NCBI GenBank assembly: GCA_963746955.1
Contig: CAVVDR010000009.1
Span: 434,001-498,000, forward strand
Direction of reading: 5' to 3'
Length of the DNA: 64,000 nt
From: DASQBT01 sp963746955
GTDB taxonomy: Bacteria; Pseudomonadota; Gammaproteobacteria; Burkholderiales; Thiobacillaceae
The translations under genes were made by a program, and so were the position numbers. Within the stretch, counting starts at the first letter, position 1. Every line of letters starts with the position of its first letter. Positions 25,328 through 33,575 of the stretch are shown here, in pieces. The notes under the pieces were generated by a model. The model worked only from the letters and a program-made list of their open reading frames with translations. It was not told where the DNA came from and did not search any database.

Positions 25328-25402
25328 TACGCCGGTATGGCCCGGATCAGGTTCAAAGGGTGTTTCTCACTTTGCGCCAGCGCGCAAAGACCCCCAGCGA
25401 TG
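25320..25402 (-). ncRNA. TPP riboswitch (THI element)
   Basis: Reading the minus strand, the aptamer has the conserved core GTGAGAAACACCC, then CCTTTGAACCTGATCCGG and CCGGCGTAGGGAA, which are the pyrimidine- and pyrophosphate-binding arms of the THI box. A variable P3-type hairpin (TTTGCGC/GCGCAAA) is inserted before the core. It lies in the thiC leader 40-120 nt before the ATG. Confidence 0.95.
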
Positions 25403-25491
25403 GCTCGAAAGTAGCGGAATTATGGAATAATTGCAAGGCACGACCTCGTCAACTTATTGAATTATCGAAGCTTAAGCCGGAGCAAGGAACG

Positions 25492-26145
25492 ATGGATATC
25501 GAGCACGCACGCTACAACATGGTCGAGCAGCAAATCCGTCCTTGGCAGGTGCTGGATCAGGATGTGCTGGACCTGCTGCTCAAAGTGAAGCGCGAGGAGT
25601 TCGTCCCCGGCGCCTACCGCTCCCTGGCGTTTGTCGACATGGAAATCCCCTTGGGGCACGGCGAGCAGATGTGGTCGCCCAAACTTGAAGCCCGCGCGCT
25701 GCAGGAACTGCAACTGAAAAAAGCTGACAAGGTGCTGGAAGTGGGCACGGGCAGCGGCCATTTCACCGCCTTGCTCGCCTCTCTTGCAGGCCATGTGCAT
25801 AGCGTGGATTGCGTGGCGGAATTTGTCACCGAAGCCGGACGGAAACTGGCCGCTCATGGCTTCGGCAACATCAGCCTGGAAACAGGGGACGGCGCCCTCG
25901 GCTGGCCAGCAAAGGGTCCCTATGACGCCATCATTATGACCGGCTCACTGCCGCTGCTGCCAGATACCCTGCCCAGGCAGTTGACGCCCGGTGGGCGCCT
26001 GTTTGTGATCCTGGGCGAAGGGCCGATCATGCAGGCCACCCTGATGACCTGCATTGCGCCCGGTTCCTACCGCCGTACCGTGCTGTTCGAAACCCTGGTC
26101 AAGTCGCTGCAGCATGCGCCCCAGCCGGAACGGTTCGTGTTCTAG
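25492..26145 (+). CDS. Protein-L-isoaspartate O-methyltransferase family protein
   Basis: SAM-dependent methyltransferase of 217 aa. The SAM motif VLEVGTGSGHFTALLA is clear, and the N-terminal part (ARYNMVEQQIRPWQVLD, then FVPGAYRSLAFVDMEIPLGHGEQMWSP) is typical of the PCM-like group next to rhodanese and tolC in betaproteobacteria. The ATG at 25492 is preceded by AAGGAA; the open frame extends back without a start of matching character. Catalysis of isoaspartyl repair is the family role, but this subgroup differs from classic Pcm (the usual PYD-type motif is replaced by MTGSLP), so the substrate is uncertain. Confidence 0.85.
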   Translation: MDIEHARYNMVEQQIRPWQVLDQDVLDLLLKVKREEFVPGAYRSLAFVDMEIPLGHGEQMWSPKLEARALQELQLKKADKVLEVGTGSGHFTALLASLAGHVHSVDCVAEFVTEAGRKLAAHGFGNISLETGDGALGWPAKGPYDAIIMTGSLPLLPDTLPRQLTPGGRLFVILGEGPIMQATLMTCIAPGSYRRTVLFETLVKSLQHAPQPERFVF

Positions 26146-26175
26146 GGACTGCCCCCATATGGAGAATAGCGTCCC

Positions 26176-26493
26176 GTGCGCAATATCAGCGTTACCGAGC
26201 TAGAGGGCATGCTCAAAGAGGGGAAAGCGCCTGCGGTTGTGGATGTACGGGAAGAATGGGAAATCCGCCTGGCACCGTTTCCCGGCGCGGCCTGGATCCC
26301 CATGGGCCAGATCCCCGCGCGCCTGCCGGAACTGAATAAGGCCCAGGAAACTGTGGTTATCTGTCACCATGGCATTCGCTCCTGGCGGGTCGCCAAATTT
26401 CTGGAGAGCGAGGGGTTTGCAAACGTCATCAATCTGGCCGGCGGAATCGATGCCTGGTCCAAAGAGATAGACCCCTCGGTCCCTCTTTACTGA
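26176..26493 (+). CDS. Rhodanese-like domain protein
   Basis: Single rhodanese domain of 105 aa starting at a GTG. The active-site loop CHHGIRS holds the catalytic cysteine, and the family strands VVDVREEWE and NVINLAGGIDAWS are present. Such small proteins carry persulfide sulphur; the real acceptor is not known. It lies 30 bp after the methyltransferase gene and 9 bp before tolC, so the three probably form an operon. Confidence 0.92.
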   Translation: MRNISVTELEGMLKEGKAPAVVDVREEWEIRLAPFPGAAWIPMGQIPARLPELNKAQETVVICHHGIRSWRVAKFLESEGFANVINLAGGIDAWSKEIDPSVPLY

Positions 26494-26502
26494 GCCAAGA
26501 AT

Positions 26503-27942
26503 ATGAACCTGAAGCCCCTGGTACTGCTACTTGGCGCAGCATTGGCGGCACCGCCTGCCGGTGCCGAGAATCTGTCCGACGTCTACCGGGATGCCCTGGC
26601 ATTTGATGCCCAATATGCTTCGGCCCGCGCCCTCTACCAGGCCGCTGAGGAAAGGCTGCCGCAGGCCCGCGCTGGCCTGCTGCCCAACGTGGGCGCAAAC
26701 GCGAATCTGCGGCAGAACAAGGTGGAAAGCTCGGCCTTTCCCAGTTCAACGTTTACGTCCAGTGGCTGGGGCATAAACGCGGTACAGCCCATTTTCCGCT
26801 GGCAAAACTGGGTGGCGGTCGATGAAGCCCAGGCCCAGATCAAGGCTGCGGAGAGCCAACTCAAAGGCGCGGGTCAGGATCTGATCTTGCGCACTGCCCA
26901 AGCCTATTTCGATGTTTTGCAGGCCGAAGACAACATTGAGTTCATCCGGGCGCAAGAGGCTGCGATTTCCGAGCAGCTCGCCTCGGCGAAGCGCAGCTTC
27001 GAAGTGGGCACAGCGACGATTACCGATACCAACGAAGCGCAGGCGCGCTATGACCTGGCAACCTCCCAGGAAATCGCCGCACTCAACGACCTGCAAATCC
27101 GTAATCGGGCCCTGTTCAAGGTAACCGGCAAGAACTATGGGAAGCTTGCCCGACTAATCCCCAAGGCCGATCTAGTGCAACCGGACCCGGCAAACATGGA
27201 TGTCTGGGTAAACCGCGCCCAGGAAGGCAATGTCAATGTGCTGGTGCAGCGCTACCTCAAAACGATAGCTGACCAGGAAATCCAACGTACCCGGGCAGGC
27301 CATTACCCTACCCTGGATCTGGCCGCCAGCTATGCGGACAACCGCAACCAGAGCTTCGGTTCCACCCGGATAGACAGCAAGAGCGGAATATTGGGCCTGG
27401 AACTCAATATTCCGATCTATCAGGGCGGACTCATTTCCTCCCAGGTGCGGGAAGCGGTCGCCAATCAGGAAAAGGCCCGGCAGGATCTGGAGAACGCCTT
27501 GCGCGACGCGACCCTGCAAACCGATCAGGCTTTCCTCAACGCCAAGAACGGTGCCGCCCAGGTCAAGGCCCTGGAGCAGGCCCTGGTTTCCAGCCAGGTG
27601 TCGCTGGAGTCAACCCAACTCGGCCTGGAGGTCGGCGTACGCACCAACGTGGATGTACTCAATGCACAGCAACAGGTGTACTCCGCACGCAAAGACCTGG
27701 CGGCCGCACGCTACAGCTTCCTGCTGTCGGTACTCAATCTCAAGGCGGCGGCAGGCACCTTGTCTGTGGCCGATCTTGACGAAATCGACAGTGTACTGAC
27801 CGCTATGCAGGAGCAGGGCCCAAAACAAGCCCGGACCTCACTGCACCCGCAAGCCCCAAATCTCGGCACCGAGGCCATGCCGCCGTCTATCGGCGGCGCC
27901 CTACGCCTCAGCCGCGACCTGAGTCTGGCTTCGCCGCGCTAG
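26503..27942 (+). CDS. tolC: TolC family outer-membrane channel
   Basis: Outer-membrane export duct of 479 aa. A signal peptide (MNLKPLVLLLGAALAAPPAGA) is followed by two TolC/OEP repeats; typical signatures include ALAFDAQYASARA, a helix with ANQEKARQDLENALRDA and the conserved LGLEVGVRTNVDVLNAQQQVYSARKDLAAARY near the end. It would be the exit pore for type I secretion or RND pumps; no partner gene is adjacent. Its last 42 bp overlap, tail to tail, with the 3' end of waaA on the other strand, and the C-terminal 40 residues past the repeats look poorly conserved. Confidence 0.94.
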   Translation: MNLKPLVLLLGAALAAPPAGAENLSDVYRDALAFDAQYASARALYQAAEERLPQARAGLLPNVGANANLRQNKVESSAFPSSTFTSSGWGINAVQPIFRWQNWVAVDEAQAQIKAAESQLKGAGQDLILRTAQAYFDVLQAEDNIEFIRAQEAAISEQLASAKRSFEVGTATITDTNEAQARYDLATSQEIAALNDLQIRNRALFKVTGKNYGKLARLIPKADLVQPDPANMDVWVNRAQEGNVNVLVQRYLKTIADQEIQRTRAGHYPTLDLAASYADNRNQSFGSTRIDSKSGILGLELNIPIYQGGLISSQVREAVANQEKARQDLENALRDATLQTDQAFLNAKNGAAQVKALEQALVSSQVSLESTQLGLEVGVRTNVDVLNAQQQVYSARKDLAAARYSFLLSVLNLKAAAGTLSVADLDEIDSVLTAMQEQGPKQARTSLHPQAPNLGTEAMPPSIGGALRLSRDLSLASPR

Positions 27943-29196
27943 CTGCAGGAGCGTCCATACCCGTTGGGCTGCGCCCCGGTGCGCGGCGGCAAAATTCCGG
28001 CCGGCCTCTCCCATCCCCTGTCGGCGTGCTTCATCTTCCATCAGTCGGGCAGCCTGCGCAGCCCATTCCCCGGCATTCGCCACGCGCAGCGCGGCGCCAC
28101 GTGAGATCGCATCCTCGGCGGCCTGCTTGAAGTTTTCGGTATGCAGACCAAGCAGGGCCGGACATCCCACCGCACAGGCTTCAATCAGATTCTGCCCGCC
28201 GTAAGGCAGCAGGCTTCCCCCGATCAGGGCACAGTCTGCCATCGCGTAATAGGCAAACATTTCTCCCAGGCTGTCGCCCAGCCAGACGCGGGTGCCGGCC
28301 TGCACCTGTTTATTCTCGCTGCGCCGCTGCAGGCTCAGTCCCCGGTCGCGTGCCAGCGCAGCCACTTCATCGAACCGTTGCGGGTGGCGCGGAACCAGGA
28401 CCAGCAATACATTCGTCGCCGCGGATTCGCAAAACGCGTCGAGGATGAGTTTCTCTTCGCCGGCACGCGTGCTGGCCGCAAGCCAGACCGGTCGGCCGCC
28501 TATCCCTTGCCGCATCGCCCTCCCCAGTTCGAGCTGATCCGGCAGCGGTTCGATGTCAAATTTGAGGTTGCCCGTGACGACCACATTTGCTCCGCCCAGT
28601 TCGCGCAGCCGATCGGCATCCTCCTGAGTTTGCGCCGCCACGCCCGCGAAGCCCTGCAGAACGCCGCGCATCAGTGCCGCCATCCGCTGATAGCCGGATG
28701 CGGATTGTTCTGACAGGCGCGCATTGACCAGAAGCAAATTCACCCCGGCACGGCCCGCTTCACGCACCAGATGCGGCCACAGTTCGGTTTCCATGATCAG
28801 CCCCAAACGCGGGCGCACGCGGCGCAGAAAACGCCGCACCATAGCCGGGTAATCGTATGGCAGGTAGCGCACGCTGGCTCTGTCGCCAAACATCTGCTCA
28901 AGCGTTGTCCGCCCCGCGGGGGTCATGCAGGTAATCAGCAGAGGAGGCGCGGGGCTCTGCGCAAGAAAGCGTTCTACCAGCGGCGCGGCGGCGCGCGCTT
29001 CGCCCACCGAGACCGCGTGAATCCAGACCGGCCGCCCAGGCAACGTTTTGCAATAGCCGAACCGCTCCGGCACATGCCGCCAGTAACCCCTCTCCTTGAA
29101 CCCGCGAAGCAACAAGCGCAGCGGAATAAAGGGCAGGGAAAGCCACAACAGCGCGCGGTAGACCAGGCTTTGGAGGCGGAGCACCATAGCCTCCAT
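27901..29196 (-). CDS. waaA: 3-deoxy-D-manno-octulosonic acid transferase WaaA (KdtA)
   Basis: GT-B type glycosyltransferase of 431 aa that adds Kdo to lipid IVA at the inner membrane. An N-terminal hydrophobic anchor (YRALLWLSLPFIPLRLLL) is followed by the Kdo transferase block IHAVSVGEARAA with the catalytic glutamate, METELWPHLV, and the nucleotide-binding LIGGSLLPYGGQNLIEA and a later AEDAI stretch. A second ATG at 29187 is possible; GGAGG lies between the two. The 3' end overlaps tolC by 42 bp. Confidence 0.95.
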   Translation of the reverse strand: MEAMVLRLQSLVYRALLWLSLPFIPLRLLLRGFKERGYWRHVPERFGYCKTLPGRPVWIHAVSVGEARAAAPLVERFLAQSPAPPLLITCMTPAGRTTLEQMFGDRASVRYLPYDYPAMVRRFLRRVRPRLGLIMETELWPHLVREAGRAGVNLLLVNARLSEQSASGYQRMAALMRGVLQGFAGVAAQTQEDADRLRELGGANVVVTGNLKFDIEPLPDQLELGRAMRQGIGGRPVWLAASTRAGEEKLILDAFCESAATNVLLVLVPRHPQRFDEVAALARDRGLSLQRRSENKQVQAGTRVWLGDSLGEMFAYYAMADCALIGGSLLPYGGQNLIEACAVGCPALLGLHTENFKQAAEDAISRGAALRVANAGEWAAQAARLMEDEARRQGMGEAGRNFAAAHRGAAQRVWTLLQLARRSQTQVAAEA

Positions 29197-29251
29197 TTTA
29201 CGGGGATGTCGGTGCTGCTGATAAAATCAGTCCCGTCCCGAAGGAGTCCCC

Positions 29252-30259
29252 ATGAAGATTTTGCTTACCGGCGCAGCCGGATTCATCGGCATGCACGTCG
29301 CCCAGATTCTTCTCAGGCACGGAGAAGAGGTCATCGGCATCGACAACCTGAACGACTATTACGATCCCAGGCTCAAGCTGGCCAGGCTCGAACAGCTCAC
29401 GCCGTATGCCAACTTTAATTTCGTGAAGGGGGATATTTCCGACCGCATGGCCATGGAGGAACTGTTCGCCAAGGAGCATTTCAAGCGCGTCATCAACCTG
29501 GCCGCCCAGCCCGGCGTGCGTTATTCGCTAAAGAATCCTCACGCCTACGTCCAGTCCAACATCGTTGGCTTCGCCAATTTGCTGGAAGGCTGCCGCCATC
29601 ACGGAGTGGAGCATTTCGTCTATGCCAGTTCATCTAGTGTTTACGGTGCCAATACCAAGATGCCATTTTCGGTAGATGACAACGTCGATCATCCTGTCAG
29701 CCTCTATGCCGCGAGCAAGAAAGCCAACGAGTTGATGGCCCACACCTATTCGCATCTGTACGGCCTGCCCACCACCGGCCTGCGCTATTTCACCGTGTAC
29801 GGCCCCTGGGGCCGGCCCGACATGTCGCCCTGGCTGTTCACCTCCGCCATCCTGGAAGACCGGCCGATCGACGTGTTCAACCACGGGAAGATGCGCCGCG
29901 ACTTCACCTACGTCGATGACATCGCCGAAGGCACGGTGCGGGTCGTGGATCGCATCCCCCAGCCCGATCCGGCTTACGACCATGTCAATGGCAGTCCCGC
30001 GCAAAGCCACGCCCCCTACCGGGTCTACAACATCGGCAACCACCAGCCGGTGGAACTGATGAGCTTCATCGGCACCATCGAAAAGGCTTTGGGCAAGGAA
30101 GCAAAAAAGAACTATCTGCCCATGCAGCCGGGCGACGTGGAAGCAACTTATGCGGACGTGGATGCGCTGAGGAAGGATGTCGGATTCGAGCCGAAGACCG
30201 CGCTGGAGACGGGGATCGCCAATTGGGCGGCGTGGTACAAGCAGTACACTGGGGCGTAG
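29252..30259 (+). CDS. NAD-dependent epimerase, UDP-glucuronate 4-epimerase type
   Basis: Extended SDR of 335 aa that should interconvert UDP-glucuronate and UDP-galacturonate for surface polysaccharide. NAD-binding GAAGFIG at residues 7-13, the catalytic region YASSSSVYG with YAASKKANE (Tyr-x3-Lys), and the family-specific LRYFTVYGPWGRPDMSPWLF and MRRDFTYVDDIAEG are present. The group with DNLNDYYDPRLK near the N-terminus is the glucuronate epimerase class. The gene stands alone; its stop codon lies inside a palindromic repeat element that begins at 30256. Confidence 0.9.
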   Translation: MKILLTGAAGFIGMHVAQILLRHGEEVIGIDNLNDYYDPRLKLARLEQLTPYANFNFVKGDISDRMAMEELFAKEHFKRVINLAAQPGVRYSLKNPHAYVQSNIVGFANLLEGCRHHGVEHFVYASSSSVYGANTKMPFSVDDNVDHPVSLYAASKKANELMAHTYSHLYGLPTTGLRYFTVYGPWGRPDMSPWLFTSAILEDRPIDVFNHGKMRRDFTYVDDIAEGTVRVVDRIPQPDPAYDHVNGSPAQSHAPYRVYNIGNHQPVELMSFIGTIEKALGKEAKKNYLPMQPGDVEATYADVDALRKDVGFEPKTALETGIANWAAWYKQYTGA

Positions 30260-30336
30260 GGTGGGCAAAACAAAGTGTGCCCACCAATCAACCGCCAATG
30301 TACGTGGGCACGGCCTTCGGCCTTTGCCCACCCTAC
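30256..30336. repeat. REP-like palindromic repeat element
   Basis: An 81-bp unit whose ends, GTAGGGTGGGCAAA (30256-30269) and TTTGCCCACCCTAC (30323-30336), are perfect inverted repeats of 14 bp, with inner complementary pieces (GTGTGCCCACC and GGGCACGGCC/GGCCT). It resembles dispersed REP-type elements of proteobacteria. It supplies the stop codon of the epimerase gene and separates it from the convergent SDR gene, where it could also end transcription both ways. Confidence 0.8.
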
Positions 30337-30349
30337 CGGGCTAAATTTC

Positions 30350-31090
30350 TTAGAGCCTCGCGCTCCTTCCGCCATCCACCGCGATCACCTGCCCCGTCAC
30401 GTAAGGTGCATCGCACACCAGAAAGCGCACCGCCAGCGCGATGTCCTTGGGCTCGCCCGCGGTCTTGAGAATGGTGTTGGAGATGATGCGCTGGCGCGAA
30501 AGCTCGTCGAAATTGGGATCGTCCTCGGGCCACACGATGGGTCCTGGCGCCACGGCATTGACCCGCACCTCAGGGCCCAGTTCGCGGGCCAGTGACTTAG
30601 TCAGTCCCACCAGTCCAGCCTTGGCGACGGAATACACGACATAGTTTTCCATTGGCCGGTCGGCGTGGATGTCAGTGATGTTGACGATGCAGCCGCGGTG
30701 CTTTTTCAACTCCGGCGCGGCCGCCTGGGACAGGAACAGCGGGGCTTTCAGGTTGGTGCCCATCAGATCGACCCAGTCGCGTTCGACGATATTTCCGACC
30801 AGGGTCGGATAGAAGCTGGACGCATTGTTGATCAGTACATCGAGACGGCCGAAACTGGCGACGGTCTGGCTGACCAGGCTGGGCAATAAAGTGGTGTCGA
30901 GCAAATCGGCCTGGATCAAGGAAACCGAATCGGGCCGCAGGGTGTTGAGTTCGTCCTGCAGTGCGCGTGCCGCCTCGGCAGAACTGTGATAATGAACCAT
31001 CAGGTTCATGCCCTGACCGTGCAAGGCGCGCGCAATCTGCGCCCCGACCCGCCGGGAAGCTCCGGTTATCAGCGCAATTTTGCCCTGCAT
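30350..31090 (-). CDS. Short-chain dehydrogenase, pteridine reductase type
   Basis: SDR of 246 aa. The cofactor motif TGASRRVG has the paired arginine used for NADPH and typical of pteridine reductases, and NNASSFYPT and YSVAKAG (catalytic Tyr-x3-Lys) follow. It would reduce dihydrobiopterin- or dihydrofolate-like pteridines (FolM/PTR1-like). The ATG at 31090 with AAGGGG upstream is chosen over a GTG at 31099. It diverges from the MidA-type methyltransferase gene with about 60 bp between the starts. Confidence 0.87.
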   Translation of the reverse strand: MQGKIALITGASRRVGAQIARALHGQGMNLMVHYHSSAEAARALQDELNTLRPDSVSLIQADLLDTTLLPSLVSQTVASFGRLDVLINNASSFYPTLVGNIVERDWVDLMGTNLKAPLFLSQAAAPELKKHRGCIVNITDIHADRPMENYVVYSVAKAGLVGLTKSLARELGPEVRVNAVAPGPIVWPEDDPNFDELSRQRIISNTILKTAGEPKDIALAVRFLVCDAPYVTGQVIAVDGGRSARL

Positions 31091-31149
31091 CTCCCACACC
31101 CCTTATAGTTCTGCTCTTGTGCATTATCCATCAAGCCCTGCCCGCAGTC

Positions 31150-32289
31150 ATGCCCCCATTGCCGCCTCCATCGGATGATGCCCGCGCCAGCAGCGATCTG
31201 CTCGTGGCAACGATACGCGAGGGCATCGCATCCGCAGGCGGCTGGCTGAGCTTTGCGCGCTACATGGAGCTTGCGCTGTATGCCCCGGGCCTGGGGTATT
31301 ACGGCGGCGGCGCGCGAAAATTTGGCGCAGCGGGCGACTTTGTCACTGCGCCGGAAATTTCCCCCCTGTTTGGCCGCGCGCTGGGCCGGCAACTGGCGGA
31401 GGTGCTGGACCAGTGTGGCGGCGGCATCCTGGAACTCGGCGCCGGCACCGGCAAGCTGGCGGCGCACATGATGGCGGAACTGGGCCGCATGGGCAGGCCG
31501 ACGTCCTATTCGATCCTGGAAGTGAGCGGCGAACTGCGGCAGCGGCAGCAGGAAACGCTGGAACAGGCAGGTCTGGCCGACCGGGTAACATGGCTGGACA
31601 CCCTGCCCGAATCTTTTACCGGCGTCATCTTCGGCAACGAAGTGCTCGATGCGCTGCCTGTCCACCTGATTCACTGGACAGAACATGGCGCTCTGGAGCG
31701 CGGCGTGGTCTGGCAAGACAATCGGCTTCAATGGCAGGAACGGCCGATAAGGGATACGACACCACTCGCCCGGGCTGCCGCACTCGATCTCCCATCCGGC
31801 TATGTCAGCGAGATCAACCTGGCCGCAACCGCACTGGTCAAGGAGCTGGGTCAGAGACTGCAGGCCGGTCTGCTGCTGTTTATTGACTACGGCTACGGGC
31901 GCAGTGAGTACTACCATCCGCAGCGTTACATGGGCACGCTGCGCGCCCACTACCGGCATCATGCGCTGGACGATCCGTTTCATCTGCCCGGCCTGACCGA
32001 TCTGAGCGCGCATGTGGATTTCACTGCGGTGGCCGAAGCGGGGCTGGAGGCCGGACTTGATGTGCTGGGCTATACCAGCCAGGCCGGTTTTCTCCTCAAT
32101 GCCGGCATTACCGGCCTATTGGCGGAAACGCCCATTGAAGCGACGGCCCGCTACCTGACACTTTCAGCGGGTGTGAAGAAGCTGCTGTCCCCGGTCGAGA
32201 TGGGCGAGCTGTTCAAGGTAATGGGGATGGGCCGGGGCGTGACCGAGCCGAGCGGTTTTGCGACAGGAAGTCTGACCAGACTGCTATAG
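31150..32289 (+). CDS. MidA/NDUFAF7-type SAM-dependent methyltransferase (COG1565)
   Basis: A 379-aa methyltransferase of the family whose mitochondrial member NDUFAF7 methylates an arginine of complex I. Family marks are ARYMELALYAPGLGYYGGG, GDFVTAPEISPLFGRALG, ILELGAGTGKLAAHM (SAM), FGNEVLDALPVHL and the LLFIDYGYGRSEYYHPQR block. The ATG at 31150 begins a short proline-rich N-terminus; the frame is open further upstream but overlaps the divergent gene. Role in the bacterium is not established. Confidence 0.9.
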   Translation: MPPLPPPSDDARASSDLLVATIREGIASAGGWLSFARYMELALYAPGLGYYGGGARKFGAAGDFVTAPEISPLFGRALGRQLAEVLDQCGGGILELGAGTGKLAAHMMAELGRMGRPTSYSILEVSGELRQRQQETLEQAGLADRVTWLDTLPESFTGVIFGNEVLDALPVHLIHWTEHGALERGVVWQDNRLQWQERPIRDTTPLARAAALDLPSGYVSEINLAATALVKELGQRLQAGLLLFIDYGYGRSEYYHPQRYMGTLRAHYRHHALDDPFHLPGLTDLSAHVDFTAVAEAGLEAGLDVLGYTSQAGFLLNAGITGLLAETPIEATARYLTLSAGVKKLLSPVEMGELFKVMGMGRGVTEPSGFATGSLTRLL

Positions 32290-32294
32290 GCCAT

Positions 32295-33440
32295 TCAATG
32301 CAGATGCAGGGGTGCCTGCCCGGCTTCTTCCGCTTCTTCGGTGTGCACCGAATCGCCGGATGGGGTGGGAAACAGCGGCGCGCCGCAATCCTCGCAGTAT
32401 TCCAGCGGCTGGCGCCCTTCCAGTACCGTGATGTCCTTCACTCCCAGGGCCTGCAACTGGCGGGCGATATCATCGGGTATGGCGTCCACGTCTTCCGTAT
32501 CCAGCAGCGGCCAGACGATGCCGTGGACCAGGCCGGTCTTCGCCATGAGTCCGAAGCTAACCCGGTATTCCTCAAGCTCGCGGTCGCCATAGGGTGCGAC
32601 CACCACGCGCAATTGCACCGGCGCGACGCTGAAATTGGCACCGAGAAACTCCACCGCGGCGCCCAGGCTGAAGGGGCGCAATTGCCGGTCCGCTTCCCGC
32701 GCCGCGGAAAAATAGGCATTGGGCAGCAGCAGCTCCAGGGCGCAGGCTGGCAGCGCCGGGCGCATTGCTTCTCCACCCTGGGTTTGCCAGGTTTTGAGCA
32801 CGGATTCCCGGCCCGCATCCTGTTCCTGCCAGTGAAACAAAGGCCGTCCCGCCCGGGTTCGGGCGAGGCCGACAAGATAGCGCACATCGGACAGGAAAGG
32901 CGCGGTGGGCGACATCTGATCGCTGCTCATGCTTAGGGTCTGGGCTTTGTCCATCGCACGCTGCAACTGGACGGCCAGCTTGCGGGTTTCACTGAAACCG
33001 CGCGGCAACTGATCCGGGCTGAACAGCCAGTCGGCAAGGCTCAGTTCTACCTCGGCGGCAAACACGTGGGCGCTCAATTGCGCGCTTACGTTGGCGACCA
33101 CCTCGCCCTTGATGGCGCCCGCCGGTACCGCAAAGCGCGACCACGCGAGGACCGGCACGGCGAAAAGCAGCGTATTGTCGGCGGGACTTTCCGCCCGTGC
33201 CTCGACCGCGTCGGCCAGTTCATCGTAGGCCAGACGATCCAGATTGAAGGCATGATCCAGCGCGGCAAACATCGCGTCGTCGTTGCCCGCAGCAAGCAGC
33301 TTTTCGATCGCCGCCCGCAGGGAGCGCTCCCAGTACTCATCCTCTATGCGGCTGCCGGATTCGGACAGGTCCTGCGCCAGGCGGACCAGCTTTTCCGCTT
33401 CGCGGGAGAGGGATTTGTCGTGCGGACGGGTGCGTTTCAT
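32295..33440 (-). CDS. DUF2863 family protein
   Basis: A 381-aa protein found mostly in betaproteobacteria. I recognise the family from the N-terminal KLVRLAQDLSESGSRIEDEYWE and the central MSSDQMSPTAPFLSDVRYL. The C-terminus has a small cysteine pair motif, YCEDCGAPLFPTPSGD, that could bind zinc, then an acidic histidine tail (HLH). No signal peptide or membrane segment. It ends 6 bp from the methyltransferase stop, facing it. Function unknown. Confidence 0.83.
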   Translation of the reverse strand: MKRTRPHDKSLSREAEKLVRLAQDLSESGSRIEDEYWERSLRAAIEKLLAAGNDDAMFAALDHAFNLDRLAYDELADAVEARAESPADNTLLFAVPVLAWSRFAVPAGAIKGEVVANVSAQLSAHVFAAEVELSLADWLFSPDQLPRGFSETRKLAVQLQRAMDKAQTLSMSSDQMSPTAPFLSDVRYLVGLARTRAGRPLFHWQEQDAGRESVLKTWQTQGGEAMRPALPACALELLLPNAYFSAAREADRQLRPFSLGAAVEFLGANFSVAPVQLRVVVAPYGDRELEEYRVSFGLMAKTGLVHGIVWPLLDTEDVDAIPDDIARQLQALGVKDITVLEGRQPLEYCEDCGAPLFPTPSGDSVHTEEAEEAGQAPLHLH

Positions 33441-33575
33441 GGGGCTAGCGTATTCCTTTCAGCGGCAAAAGTCCCCGGTCTTTGCCGGTGTCCCCGGGAC
33501 GATCGAACTGTCAGCGTCGCATGCAATCGACAAGCGCGACGGAAACGGCCCGCACAACGATCCGGCCAGTCCTCC

